A stretch of 45,432 nt of DNA, from NCBI RefSeq assembly GCF_000621725.1, contig NZ_JHXM01000023.1, positions 1-45,432 on the forward strand. The letters are read 5' to 3'. The stretch comes from Xylanibacter brevis ATCC 19188. GTDB taxonomy: Bacteria > Bacteroidota > Bacteroidia > Bacteroidales > Bacteroidaceae. Position 1 is the first letter of the stretch. Each line of letters opens with the position of its first letter. Below, piece by piece: positions 1-9,069 of this stretch. The notes below the pieces were generated by a model. That model did not search any database and was not told the origin of the DNA. It worked only from the letters and a program-made list of their open reading frames with translations. The translations under genes and the position numbers were made by a program.

Positions 1-1
1 A

Positions 2-745
2 AATCGTGGCGGTAAGCATGAACCGTCAAAATTTACTATCGTAGGACTTTGGGGTAAGTATATCTTTAAGCCGCAAAGTGTGAAGTATCCCTGTTTGCCG
101 GAATTGGAAGACCTGACAATGAAGATGGCTGAGGCTGCTCGCATTCGTACTGCTAAGCATTCTCTCATCAGACTGGCTGATGGTGAGTTGGGGTATCTGA
201 CCTTAAGGATGGATCGCGGACGGAAGGGGGAGAAGATCTCGATGCTGGATATGTGTCAGTTAACTAATAGACTTACAGAGCATAAGTATTATGGTACCTA
301 TCCTCAGTTGGCTGATGTAGTCAAGAAGTATTCATCGGTTCCAATGCTGGATGTACAGCGATTCTGGGAGGTTGTGCTGTTCTCTTGGATAACTGGCAAT
401 TCGGATATGCATTGTAAGAATTTCTCGTTGATAGATACGGGAAATGGTGAGTATGCCCTGGCTCATGCGTATGACTTATTGGCGGTATTGCTAGCCGACC
501 CCAAAGATGAAGAAGAGATGGCAATGAGTTTTTCGGTAGGTGGCAAAAAGAATGGATTCAACCGTGAAACTTTTATAACTGCTTTTACTCAGAGTGGCAT
601 TCCTGCTTCGGTAGCGGAGAAAATAATTGAGCGAATGAAGGGATATCTGCCCAAGTGGGAAGAACTTATCAACCTGTCGTTCCTGCCAGAGAAAATGAAG
701 GAGGAGTATATGCTTTTACTTCGCAGGAGAATAGAACGGCTATAG
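2..745 (+). CDS. HipA-like serine/threonine kinase toxin, C-terminal part (5' end outside window)
   Basis: The reading frame is open to the left window edge, so this is the 3' part of a longer gene; the GTG at 80 is probably internal because family-like sequence (GKYIFKPQ) lies upstream of it. HipA proteins phosphorylate targets such as glutamyl-tRNA synthetase and are neutralised by a HipB-type DNA-binding antitoxin. Visible family features are LPELEDLTMKMAEAA, the catalytic-loop-like segment GNSDMHCKNFSLI (conserved N, D, H and KNF) and the metal-binding-like AYDLL. The length from the edge (about 247 residues) fits the C-terminal half of the Bacteroidetes short HipA form. No antitoxin is visible beside it, as the upstream side is cut off; a HipB-like gene lies 15 kb away. 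Family assignment is confident; activity is inferred. Confidence 0.85.
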   Translation, partial: NRGGKHEPSKFTIVGLWGKYIFKPQSVKYPCLPELEDLTMKMAEAARIRTAKHSLIRLADGELGYLTLRMDRGRKGEKISMLDMCQLTNRLTEHKYYGTYPQLADVVKKYSSVPMLDVQRFWEVVLFSWITGNSDMHCKNFSLIDTGNGEYALAHAYDLLAVLLADPKDEEEMAMSFSVGGKKNGFNRETFITAFTQSGIPASVAEKIIERMKGYLPKWEELINLSFLPEKMKEEYMLLLRRRIERL

Positions 746-785
746 GGTGAAAAGATAGTTGAAAAACAAATAAATAAAATATATT

Positions 786-2066
786 ATGTCTGAAAGAAAA
801 AGAATCTATTTGTGCTTGGCACACATGAGTGACGAAGGTATAGAACAAAAGTATATTAAGGAAGCATTTGATACAAACTGGGTGGTGCCCCTGGGGCCGA
901 ATGTGAACGGTTTCGAGAAGGACCTAGAGGACTTCGTCAACCTTAACGATAACCTTAACCTTAACAAGAGGGTGGTGGCGTTGTCGGCAGGTACGGCTGC
1001 TGTGCATTTGGCACTGTTGGCTTGTGGCGTTGGACCTGGTGATGAGGTGTGTGTGCAGAGCTTCACGTTCTGTGCTTCTTCGCACCCCATTACGTATTTA
1101 GGTGCAACTCCTGTGTTCATTGACTCGGAGCGTGAAACATGGAACATGGATCCAGAGTTGCTGGAGAAGGCTATCCTTGACCGCAAGGAGAAGACAGGCA
1201 AATATCCTAAGGCTATTGTACCGGTGGCACTTTACGGTATGCCTTACAAGATTGACCAGATTATGGCTATCGCCAACAAGTATGGCATTCCTGTGGTGGA
1301 AGATGCTGCTGAGGGCTTTGGCTCTAAGTTCAACGGTCAGGTATTGGGTACGTTTGGTAAATATGGCGTGCTGAGCTTTAATGGTAACAAGATGATTACC
1401 ACTAGTGGTGGTGGCGCGTTGATTACCGATAACGAGGACGAGTGGCGAGAGATTATGATGTACGCTACACAGTATCGTGAGAGTTATCCTTATTATCAGC
1501 ATGAGAAGATTGGTTACAATTACCGCATGAGTAATATCTGCGCTGGTATTGGTCGCGGCCAGATGACGGTGGTGAATGATCACATTGCGCACCACAAGCG
1601 CGTGCAGGCTTTGTATGAGGAATTGCTGAAGGATGTGAAGGGCATAACTGTTCATAGCCAGCCAACATCGGGTGAGTATGATTCGAACTATTGGTTGTGC
1701 ACCATTACTCTTGACCCCTCATTGAAAATCAAGGGTCAGGAGAATGCGTATAAGACTATTGTGACGGGTGCTGTTGGTGGCGCCGCCGGCGTGATACATG
1801 CAGCATCGTCAGCCACAACGGATTGTCAGCCTAATGACAACGTGGAGGCATTGCGCGTATTCATGGATCAGGCTCAGATTGAGGCTCGCCCAGTATGGAA
1901 ACCCATGCACAAGCAGCCCGTTTACAAGAATGCACCCGCATACGTGAATGGCGTGTCGGAAGAGATCTTCAAAATCGGCATGTGTCTGCCCGCAGGTCCA
2001 TATGTGAGTGATGACGATGTGAGGTATATCGTGGAGAGTATTAAGGAAGCGATTGAGCGAGCATAA
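786..2066 (+). CDS. DegT/DnrJ/EryC1/StrS-family PLP-dependent sugar aminotransferase
   Basis: Predicted to transfer an amino group to a keto-sugar nucleotide during cell-surface glycan synthesis. The protein has 426 residues. Residues 37-45 (PLGPNVNGF) and the segment ALSAGTAAVHLAL match the family N-terminus. VEDAAEGFGS supplies the PLP-binding aspartate region, and SFNGNKMITTSGGG contains the likely Schiff-base lysine. The segment around residues 320-350, rich in Gly and Ala, is longer than I expect for the family and could be a variable insertion. It starts 40 bp after the hipA-like gene. A membrane-bound 4,6-dehydratase that could make its keto-sugar substrate is encoded at 31806-33743, although not adjacent. 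PglE-type bacillosamine aminotransferases are the closest functional analogy; the exact substrate is unknown. Confidence 0.88.
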   Translation: MSERKRIYLCLAHMSDEGIEQKYIKEAFDTNWVVPLGPNVNGFEKDLEDFVNLNDNLNLNKRVVALSAGTAAVHLALLACGVGPGDEVCVQSFTFCASSHPITYLGATPVFIDSERETWNMDPELLEKAILDRKEKTGKYPKAIVPVALYGMPYKIDQIMAIANKYGIPVVEDAAEGFGSKFNGQVLGTFGKYGVLSFNGNKMITTSGGGALITDNEDEWREIMMYATQYRESYPYYQHEKIGYNYRMSNICAGIGRGQMTVVNDHIAHHKRVQALYEELLKDVKGITVHSQPTSGEYDSNYWLCTITLDPSLKIKGQENAYKTIVTGAVGGAAGVIHAASSATTDCQPNDNVEALRVFMDQAQIEARPVWKPMHKQPVYKNAPAYVNGVSEEIFKIGMCLPAGPYVSDDDVRYIVESIKEAIERA

Positions 2067-2436
2067 TCAAAAGCTCGGATTATCGAGCATGAGCAGGATC
2101 GAGCAAAGCTCAAAGAAACATCATCGGATGAAGAGCCTTTTGATAGCCATCTGGCAATTCTGTAGTTACTTGTTTGTACCTCAATGGGGACGCAAGCGAT
2201 GTAATATGTAAGATGTCTGATAGAAGACACATAGACAAGTCGGTCATGGAACTATTGGTTTGAGAGAGAATTCGAGTTTTCTTGCGCTCCTTTCTGTGCT
2301 CAGGCGCTACGCGGAGGTCTCGCTTCGCTAGTCGAAGTAATCGACTAAGTCGCTTGGTTAATCCAAGAACTTCCAATAGGGATATGGCCGCTTGTCATTT
2401 ATGGTTCACGGTCTAATTTTGGTTCATGGTTAATGG
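2067..2436 (+). other. 370-bp intergenic stretch with no supported gene
   Basis: No convincing coding region was found. The stretch contains GA/GC-rich short palindromes near 2070-2110, a segment near 2310-2365 with several small stems (CGACTA/TAGTCG-type), and an imperfect direct repeat of GGTTCATGGTT around 2400-2436. It could hold the terminator of the aminotransferase gene, but no clean stem followed by a T tract was seen. Confidence 0.4.
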
Positions 2437-2889
2437 TTGAAGCAGATGGTAAACAAGCAGAAGCGCATGACTCTGAAAACTTTTCATGAGATGTTGGACG
2501 GGATGAGCGTGGAACTGGCAGAGAAGGTTCATCTGCTGTTTATGGCTTTTTTCGATTTTCCCCGTCCCCTCTTAGCCAAGAGGGGCTCCACCTCTCCCTG
2601 TATTCCCTCTCCTCAGGCGAGGGAAAAATTGAGAATTTCGAGAATCCCTCATTCTCAAAGTTCTGGTATCGCTCGCGAAGCCTGTGCCCTAAAGGGCGAG
2701 CGATGCGTTTTTTATGAGATGGATATCAACCTAAAAGTGTTCAACCTCGAAACCGATTTCTTCGGTGACCTGCACAGCAGCTCCCGCTTCACTGACATGC
2801 TCTGTGATGCCCAAGCCCAATACGGGGACTATTCTGAGTTGGATGAGTGTCCCATGTGGGGAATGTGGGAGAAGGAAGGGGGAGGATGA
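2437..2889 (+). CDS. Hypothetical protein, possibly interrupted by an in-frame repeat module
   Basis: A 150-residue ORF whose product I do not recognise. The first ~40 residues (LKTFHEMLDGMSVELAEKV) look like an ordinary helical protein, and the last ~56 residues form an acidic, ordinary-looking tail. Between them (about 2555-2710) the DNA carries palindromic intergenic-style sequence: a CCCCTCTTAG/AAGAGGGG stem and a CGCTCGC...GCGAGCG stem. This segment translates to an unusual Pro/Ser/Arg-rich stretch. The middle therefore looks like a dispersed repeat that landed in frame, or the gene is decaying. It ends 26 bp before the next small gene. Whether it is expressed is uncertain. Confidence 0.4.
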   Translation: MKQMVNKQKRMTLKTFHEMLDGMSVELAEKVHLLFMAFFDFPRPLLAKRGSTSPCIPSPQAREKLRISRIPHSQSSGIAREACALKGERCVFYEMDINLKVFNLETDFFGDLHSSSRFTDMLCDAQAQYGDYSELDECPMWGMWEKEGGG

Positions 2890-2915
2890 GATAGGGATAA
2901 AGTGAAAGAGATGAA

Positions 2916-3146
2916 ATGACTCAAGATGAACGATGGCAGAGTAGATATGATGAAGTGAAGGCTTTTATCGAAGCCAATCATCGTAATCCCTCGAAATATG
3001 CTCCAGAGGAGAAACTGATGGTGCATTTTCTGAAACGTGGAAGGAAGCAGATGAATGCAGGAGAGTTAAAAGAGCCAAGACTAGGATTGTTTATGAAATT
3101 GGTGGAGTTGATGGAGGAGAATAAGCACGTGAACCAGTACGTGTAG
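2916..3146 (+). CDS. Small helical protein resembling helicase-associated domains (paralog of 27415-27642)
   Basis: A 76-residue protein with the pattern RYDEVKAFIEANHRNPSKY followed by EEKLMVHFLKRGRKQMNAG and a C-terminal helix ending NQYV. The W...F...(H)RNPS...E...L..WL...R...NAG pattern resembles single helicase-associated (HA, PF03457-like) three-helix modules. The window contains a second copy at 27415-27642 with the same spacing of RNPS, L..WLK, NAG and NQY. Two independent copies with conserved residues argue that this is a real protein family. It directly precedes the defence-type island, but nothing ties it to that island functionally. DNA or RNA binding is an inference from the HA resemblance. 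Confidence 0.65.
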   Translation: MTQDERWQSRYDEVKAFIEANHRNPSKYAPEEKLMVHFLKRGRKQMNAGELKEPRLGLFMKLVELMEENKHVNQYV

Positions 3147-3221
3147 GAAAAAGAAGACTCTTTTTTCAGGGACTTAAAGGTGAATCCATTTATGTTAATA
3201 TAAAGAGATAGAATAACGAAA

Positions 3222-6200
3222 ATGACGATATTTGATATACACACTCAACAACTGAAGACTAGCATACACCTGTTCAAAGGTGAGGTAGCGATAGAGCGTG
3301 CTGAGACCAAAACTCTGTTGAACTGGATATGCTGTTCGGAGTCTATCACACAAGATGAAGACAAGGTAATACTACTGTCTGGTACAGCAGGTCAGGGAAA
3401 GACTGTGGTGTTACAGAACCTACTGGAGGAACTAAAGAAATACGGTCAGCATCCAGTATATGCCTTGAAAGCGGACCAACTGGATTTCGGTCAGATAAAC
3501 GGCGATGATTTTATCATGCAGTATGTGGATGAATTCAGTACCTTATCTGAAAAAGGGTTGTACCCCGTTCTTATCATAGACCAGATAGATGCACTTTCAA
3601 AAAGCCTGTCTGCAGACCGAAAGCCCATCTCACTTCTTGATAGTTTGCTAAGTGCCGTTTCTACGGTGGAGAAAGCGCGCATCATCGTTTCCTGTCGTCC
3701 ATACGATTTGGATTTTGACCCGCTGCTGAGCAAGTATAAATACAAGAAGAAACTGGGGTTAACCAACCTGACGTACGAGCAGGTGAATTCGGTGCTGGAA
3801 CACTTTGGGAGAAGAATTCCGTCAGCGAAGAGCAAGATGGCCGATTTTCTTAGTACACCTATCAATTTGGAGCTATTCTTAGAATATGGCAAAGATGACT
3901 GCGAGGTAGTGTCGCTGCAATCTCTGATGGACGAACTGTGGTACAGTAAGATTACGGATGCTGCCAGTAAGAATAAACAAGTAACTGCAGAAAGCCTGTT
4001 GAAATGCTTGGAAGGGGTTGTTGATGCTATGGACAGAAACTCCTCGTTGACATGCAGTAAGAAAAGGCTCGAACAAACGTATGCTAAAGAGATTAGTTAT
4101 CTTGTAAGCGAAAACATATTTTTGATATCAGCTGATAACGACTACTTGTCGTTCATTCATCAGACATTGGCAGACTATGTGTCGGCAAGAATCGTTGCAG
4201 AAACGAACCAGACGATGGCTACTCTGCTGAAGAGCAGACATCAGGGATTATATGTTAGGAACCGAGTAAAGCAGTATTTTACTTACCTGAGAGAAGCTAA
4301 ACCAGAGACATATATTCATGAACTGAAAGATATTGTGGCAGATGATCGGAAAGGTGCATACAGAATGCATATCAAGATGTTATTGTTAACGACGCTTGCC
4401 GGTTTTGACAGACCTACAGATGAGGAAAAGAACTTTGTTGGTACATATATCCTATCGAGTGATTTGTTTAGGGGTATGTTTATTGAAGCCATCTACAGGA
4501 AAGAGTGGTTTCTGTTTGTATGTCAATACCCCATTATTGCCAAAGACTTGGAAAATGGCGATGAGACAATGTACAAACTGGTAAAGGACATGTGTGAGAA
4601 CGTTATGCTGTATGATGGCAAGATGGTGGCAAACTACCTATGCGCACAAATCAAGCCAGGAAATGCAGAATGGAACCAAAAATGGATGGAGGTGGCCAAT
4701 CACTATCCAAGTGAAGATGTACTACTGAATGTAAAACCACTCTATCTGGAGGCCAGCGGAAATGAGCCTTTGAAATTCAAGAATTATCTGGAGAAACTGG
4801 CGGTGGTGGATTATGAGTTCGTAGAAGAGCAGATACTGACTTATGTCAGCGGAAAGCTGAAACAGGAGATGAGTAAAAAGGATGAGGAGCACTTTATCCT
4901 AAGAGCTGTCTATTTGGACAATCCTGCCTACGAACTATTGGACGAACTTCATGACAAACACTCTGAGAAAGCAGCCATTACCTATTTGAAGGTCATTAAA
5001 GTGATAGATGAGCTATCACAGTTTAACCGAATGAGAGAAGTGATTCTACAAGAGAGCAGTGCGTTCTATAGCTATAGCAGTAGTGATTACTATAACCACC
5101 ACGACCAGATTGTGACTGACTACCTGACCTATGCTACAGGGCTTGCAAAGAGCAATCCGGATGCAATCAGAAGTGTTGTAAAAGAGTGTTTGGGAAGCAA
5201 CCGGGCCATACTGTACTATATAGGCTTAAGGATAGTCCGTGATAACCCAGATGCTTTCAAAGATGAGTTGATGGGTGTGCTGACCAACAAAGATATTTTG
5301 GAAGAGATTAGCGGTAAGGTAAGTTTCCAGATAGCAAAGCTTCTGGAAACAGTATTCCCCATGCTTGATGATGAAGAGAAAAAAGCTATCATGACCGTTA
5401 TATCTGCCGTTGCGCCAGAATGGGAAAAGACCCCTTTCCCTGATTTAATAAAATATCAGGTGCCACTTTATCATATTGGAAGGAGGAAACAGGAACTGCT
5501 TACCCAATTGCCAAAAGACTATCTGAGAACAGAATGGCCGGACGAGTGGAGATATCTGCAAGAAAAAGAGCGTGAACTGAAGAAAGCGGAAGTGCATGAG
5601 CCGTTCAGAACATACTCCAAGTCGGGCTGGAGTGCACACAGCATCAACAGCATGAAGGCTATGAAGGTTGAGGACATGCTGGGGGCGTTCAGAAAGTATA
5701 ACACCAATGCAACGGGAATAGATGAAAAACCAACAAGGCAGGGGGAGTGCACGAATTTCCAGACAATCGTGACACAGAATCCTGAAAAGTATGTACCGTA
5801 TATCCATGCGATATTAAAAGACTCCTCTATTCACCGCGAATATGCTGCCTACGGTATCATAGGACTGATAAAGGCTGATTATGATATAACGATAATCAAG
5901 ACTCTGACAGATAACTTAATCAAGGATTTGTCGGCTTCTGGTTTGTATGACCAGAAGAACCTCTATGCCGTGATGGATTTATTGCGCGAGATGGATTACT
6001 TCATTGAGAAAGGGGAGGTGACTGACGTGATGATGGAGTTTATGTGCAACATAACAAAGAATTATCCGGAAGAGCCTGTTGATAATGAAGACTTGAGAGA
6101 CCGTATATACGATGCGGGGATTAATAGAGCGAGGGGTAATGCGGCATTCCATTTGGTGATGTGTGACCAGCTGACTCAATATGAAAATCAGATATTTGAA

Positions 6201-7037
6201 GCCTTGGAGGCTTGCGAAGACGCCTCTGCGCCCACTAAGGGGGCGATAATTTTACAACAGGCACTATTGAATAACCTGAATATTCAGAGGAATTATGAGT
6301 TGTACAGGAAACTAACGAGGAACCTGACCCCCTCATTGATGTCTATACCGCTGAACAATTACCATCCCCTGTTGTACTTTATCAATACTCATTACGATGA
6401 CCTGAAAGACTTCTTTGTGAAGCTTTATGATGTGGAAGCGTCGCATGAAATGTTGGCGCAATTGTTATGGATAGCATGGATTAGAAAAAGAAATGGGGCA
6501 GAACAATTGCTACATGACTTGTTAGACAAATCCGTCAAAGCCCAATTAAGCCTAATCCGCTATTTCACGAAAGAGATTGTTAATATGTATCCTGCTTATG
6601 TTAAGCCTGTGACAGAATGGGTGGTAGATAGTGAAGATGAGGAACTGGGAAAAGCATACGACTACCTGGTAGATGATTTTGAAGACCGACCTTGGGAGGA
6701 AATAGTGTCGTTCGTAGATACCTATACCAAAGGCAAGGTGTTCAGATATGCCAGTCATCAGTTCTTGGACTTTATGAAGGAGCAAGCCACAATGCATCCT
6801 GACGATGTGTTGAGGTGGATGTGTGTTTACGCAGAAGTGGAGCATAAGGACGAACAGAATTTATTCCACGCATCCACCACTATGGGTATCCTAGTTTCTG
6901 CTTATAATGCCATACGTAAGTATGACAAGAGCAATCTGGGACTGGAAACGGCTCTTGATACAATGGATAAGCTGATGGCGATGGAGTCTGTTAGAAAGGG
7001 TATGAGGCGTTTCTTGTATGAACTAGATAATCGGTAA
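3222..7037 (+). CDS. Large STAND/NACHT-like P-loop NTPase (putative phage sensor, first gene of defence-type operon)
   Basis: A 1271-residue protein. An N-terminal NTPase module has Walker A GTAGQGKT (residues 54-61), Walker B PVLIIDQIDAL (115-125) and a downstream strand with arginine (IIVSCRPYDL, about residues 149-158), as in NACHT/STAND ATPases. A winged-helix-like region may follow near residues 200-320. The remaining ~900 residues look almost wholly helical with no enzymatic motif, consistent with HEAT/TPR-like sensor repeats. STAND ATPases oligomerise on sensing a phage component and activate an effector; no effector domain is visible here. The next gene, starting 3 nt after this stop in its ATG version, encodes a TIR domain and could be the separate effector. 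The assignment to defence rests on architecture and neighbours. Confidence 0.8.
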   Translation: MTIFDIHTQQLKTSIHLFKGEVAIERAETKTLLNWICCSESITQDEDKVILLSGTAGQGKTVVLQNLLEELKKYGQHPVYALKADQLDFGQINGDDFIMQYVDEFSTLSEKGLYPVLIIDQIDALSKSLSADRKPISLLDSLLSAVSTVEKARIIVSCRPYDLDFDPLLSKYKYKKKLGLTNLTYEQVNSVLEHFGRRIPSAKSKMADFLSTPINLELFLEYGKDDCEVVSLQSLMDELWYSKITDAASKNKQVTAESLLKCLEGVVDAMDRNSSLTCSKKRLEQTYAKEISYLVSENIFLISADNDYLSFIHQTLADYVSARIVAETNQTMATLLKSRHQGLYVRNRVKQYFTYLREAKPETYIHELKDIVADDRKGAYRMHIKMLLLTTLAGFDRPTDEEKNFVGTYILSSDLFRGMFIEAIYRKEWFLFVCQYPIIAKDLENGDETMYKLVKDMCENVMLYDGKMVANYLCAQIKPGNAEWNQKWMEVANHYPSEDVLLNVKPLYLEASGNEPLKFKNYLEKLAVVDYEFVEEQILTYVSGKLKQEMSKKDEEHFILRAVYLDNPAYELLDELHDKHSEKAAITYLKVIKVIDELSQFNRMREVILQESSAFYSYSSSDYYNHHDQIVTDYLTYATGLAKSNPDAIRSVVKECLGSNRAILYYIGLRIVRDNPDAFKDELMGVLTNKDILEEISGKVSFQIAKLLETVFPMLDDEEKKAIMTVISAVAPEWEKTPFPDLIKYQVPLYHIGRRKQELLTQLPKDYLRTEWPDEWRYLQEKERELKKAEVHEPFRTYSKSGWSAHSINSMKAMKVEDMLGAFRKYNTNATGIDEKPTRQGECTNFQTIVTQNPEKYVPYIHAILKDSSIHREYAAYGIIGLIKADYDITIIKTLTDNLIKDLSASGLYDQKNLYAVMDLLREMDYFIEKGEVTDVMMEFMCNITKNYPEEPVDNEDLRDRIYDAGINRARGNAAFHLVMCDQLTQYENQIFEALEACEDASAPTKGAIILQQALLNNLNIQRNYELYRKLTRNLTPSLMSIPLNNYHPLLYFINTHYDDLKDFFVKLYDVEASHEMLAQLLWIAWIRKRNGAEQLLHDLLDKSVKAQLSLIRYFTKEIVNMYPAYVKPVTEWVVDSEDEELGKAYDYLVDDFEDRPWEEIVSFVDTYTKGKVFRYASHQFLDFMKEQATMHPDDVLRWMCVYAEVEHKDEQNLFHASTTMGILVSAYNAIRKYDKSNLGLETALDTMDKLMAMESVRKGMRRFLYELDNR

Positions 7038-7040
7038 GAT

Positions 7041-7064
7041 ATGACTGAGCTAGAAATGGAATAG
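7041..7064 (+). other. Upstream start codon ending in in-frame TAG (presumed original start of the TIR gene)
   Basis: ATG at 7041 lies 3 nt after the TAA of the NTPase gene, a typical translational-coupling distance. It reads seven codons and hits TAG at 7062. The same frame then continues without another stop for 382 codons into the TIR protein. No other ATG occurs in that frame before 7262, so the annotated start depends on a TTG at 7071 with no obvious ribosome-binding site. Confidence 0.7.
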
Positions 7065-7070
7065 TTCCTC

Positions 7071-8210
7071 TTGCCGAATCTGGTCAAAAAGGAGGGTAAG
7101 GACATACTGTCTAACGAAGAGGTGTTCAAGAAGTTGGTTGCCTCCGAGACAAACTTGTGCTTCAGCAAAGCACTGAAGGAGCAACTTGATTTCTTCTTTG
7201 ATAGCTATGAAGGAGCTGATATCTGTGGATACAAAGTAGTACGACTGACGCTTACCGATGATATGAAACAGTTGATGGGGGAGTTGGTCATATCTATATG
7301 CGAAAAGTTGGAGGATCCATTGCTTAACGACCATATAACTGCCATTTGTGAGAACCAAGACAAGGAACTACCCTTGAGAGTAGCTTTCAATAATTTCTTT
7401 ACGGCAATTGGTGAGGAATCGAAGATACTGTTAGTACTATCCAATTTCTATGAACATTTTGCCAATATTTCACAGGCAGATGTTTTAAGACTTCATTCAT
7501 TCCTTTCAAAATGTAAGCAATGTAGGCTGTGGGTATGTGGAGATGGCGAATGGTATAAAGGAAAGCACTCGGTTTATCTTCAGTTATATCGAAAACTAGA
7601 TCCTATGTACTTACCATATTATGAGGCCATAAAGAAAGGCGAAAAACAACCGACGGTTTATATTTCGTACAAATGGAAAGGTGAGTCAATGGATGCCGCT
7701 GATAATTTGTGCGATTTGTTTAAACGAAAGCAGATATATTACAGAAGAGATAAGGAGGATTGTCGGTATGGCGATAGCATTACAGCGTTTATGGATGAGA
7801 TAAGAGAAGGAGCTTTTGTGGTAGTGATGTTTTCAGAAGCTTACTTGAAATCGTTCAATTGCGTTTATGAATTGGCTGGCGTGTTGAATCATCCCGATTA
7901 TATGAAGAGGGTATTTCCTATAGTGATTGACGAGACAGTCCGAGAAGAGAATAAATACAAGGAATTAGCCAATTACTGGGAAAAGAAGAAAAACGATACC
8001 ACGTTTATCATTAAGCAAATTATTTCTGAGGATAAGACAGTGATATTACCATTGGAGAAAAAGATCAGACTCATTGAAGAGTATATTCATCAGTTACAGA
8101 AACTAACTGAGGTGACAGATGATATTAACTCTTACTCCTTTGAATCTCTTAAAGAGCGTTCCTATGAACCATTGTTGTCAAAAATCAAGGAAAGATTAAA
8201 CGTTGAATAA
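7071..8210 (+). CDS. TIR-domain protein with degenerate ATPase-like N-terminus; in-frame amber codon near presumed start
   Basis: From the TTG at 7071 this encodes 379 residues. A TIR domain starts at PTVYISYKWKG (about residues 194-204) and contains SFNCVYELAG, with C264 and the likely catalytic glutamate E267, then RVFPIVID. Such domains usually cleave NAD+ or make cyclic ADP-ribose signals. Residues 1-160 resemble a P-loop fold (KILLVLSNFYEHF like a Walker B strand) but have no Walker A. A better-placed start is ATG 7041, 3 nt after the NTPase stop. That frame reads MTELEME, then TAG at 7062-7064, then continues directly into this ORF. A single CAG-to-TAG change would explain it. The gene overlaps the next by TAATG. 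It could be active from TTG, by suppression, or be a fresh nonsense allele. Confidence 0.8.
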   Translation: MPNLVKKEGKDILSNEEVFKKLVASETNLCFSKALKEQLDFFFDSYEGADICGYKVVRLTLTDDMKQLMGELVISICEKLEDPLLNDHITAICENQDKELPLRVAFNNFFTAIGEESKILLVLSNFYEHFANISQADVLRLHSFLSKCKQCRLWVCGDGEWYKGKHSVYLQLYRKLDPMYLPYYEAIKKGEKQPTVYISYKWKGESMDAADNLCDLFKRKQIYYRRDKEDCRYGDSITAFMDEIREGAFVVVMFSEAYLKSFNCVYELAGVLNHPDYMKRVFPIVIDETVREENKYKELANYWEKKKNDTTFIIKQIISEDKTVILPLEKKIRLIEEYIHQLQKLTEVTDDINSYSFESLKERSYEPLLSKIKERLNVE

Positions 8211-9016
8211 TGGCAAACGAAACAAATAAACAAGACGATACCAGGAAGATTATCAATATTGCATGGGGATGTGCAATTGGAGTTGTTGTGATTTGGGCGT
8301 TGACTTTCTTCGTACTGTTCATGCCTGAGACGAAGCAAGGCATTTTCGGAGATATGTTTGGGGCGGTGAATGCTCTATTCTCAGGACTGGCTTTTGCTGG
8401 ATTGATAATTACCTTGATATTGCAAAGGCGCGAGTTAGCATTACAGCGTGACGAACTAGAACAAACTCGAAACGAGTTTGTGGAGCAGAATAAGACCATG
8501 AAACGGCAACGGTTTGAAAATACTTTCTTTAACCTGATGTCGTTGCATCAACATATTACAGATAACCTTGAATATGAATGCCCTGACGGGGCAGATCATT
8601 TCACTGCTAAAGGAAGGGAAGTATTCAAGAAGTTCTATTTGGAAAAAGATAACTTTGACGGTTCGCGTGGAATCAAGGGCTACTTAGAGGCAAAAACCGT
8701 TGATAGGTTGTTTAGCTACAGTGACATTGAGGTATTTAATCACTATTTCCATTTCTTTGATGGGATTTTGAGCTATGTTGACAGTTGTGATTTGATAGAG
8801 AATGAAGAACGCTATCAGTATGCAGTAATGCTAAGGAATACGCTGTCGGACAATGAACGTTATCTGATGTTTTACTACTATGCCGCTTGTGGAGGATGGC
8901 ATAAAACGATAGCTGAAGAGTATGCCCTGTTCTATGATGTTTTGCCTAATGAATTGGCGAAGGAAGAACATTATGGACTGTTTGAGGCCGCGGCGTATAA
9001 TCATTATATTACATAA
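8210..9016 (+). CDS. PutAbiC-like putative phage abortive-infection membrane protein
   Basis: A 268-residue protein. There are two likely membrane helices near residues 18-41 and 48-70, the second containing GDMFGAVNALFSGLAFAG, a signature I associate with the putative phage abortive infection family (PF16872). A charged coiled-coil-like segment follows (LQRRELALQRDELEQTRNEF), then RQRFENTFFNL and a soluble C-terminal domain ending near YNHYIT. Members are found in defence islands and several are linked to retron or abortive-infection contexts; the biochemical role is unknown to me. The start codon overlaps the TIR stop as TAATG, so the two proteins are probably made in a fixed ratio. It may be the membrane-acting part of the STAND/TIR unit. 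Confidence 0.82.
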   Translation: MANETNKQDDTRKIINIAWGCAIGVVVIWALTFFVLFMPETKQGIFGDMFGAVNALFSGLAFAGLIITLILQRRELALQRDELEQTRNEFVEQNKTMKRQRFENTFFNLMSLHQHITDNLEYECPDGADHFTAKGREVFKKFYLEKDNFDGSRGIKGYLEAKTVDRLFSYSDIEVFNHYFHFFDGILSYVDSCDLIENEERYQYAVMLRNTLSDNERYLMFYYYAACGGWHKTIAEEYALFYDVLPNELAKEEHYGLFEAAAYNHYIT

Positions 9017-9069
9017 TGAGAATGCCGAAATATGTTAGTGTTATGGCGTTTAATGAATGTTGCTAATCT

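Noticed and set aside
7071..8210. Assignment as Thoeris ThsB
   Set aside because: No ThsA-like SIR2/SLOG protein is nearby, and the protein has a long P-loop-like N-terminal part not expected in ThsB.
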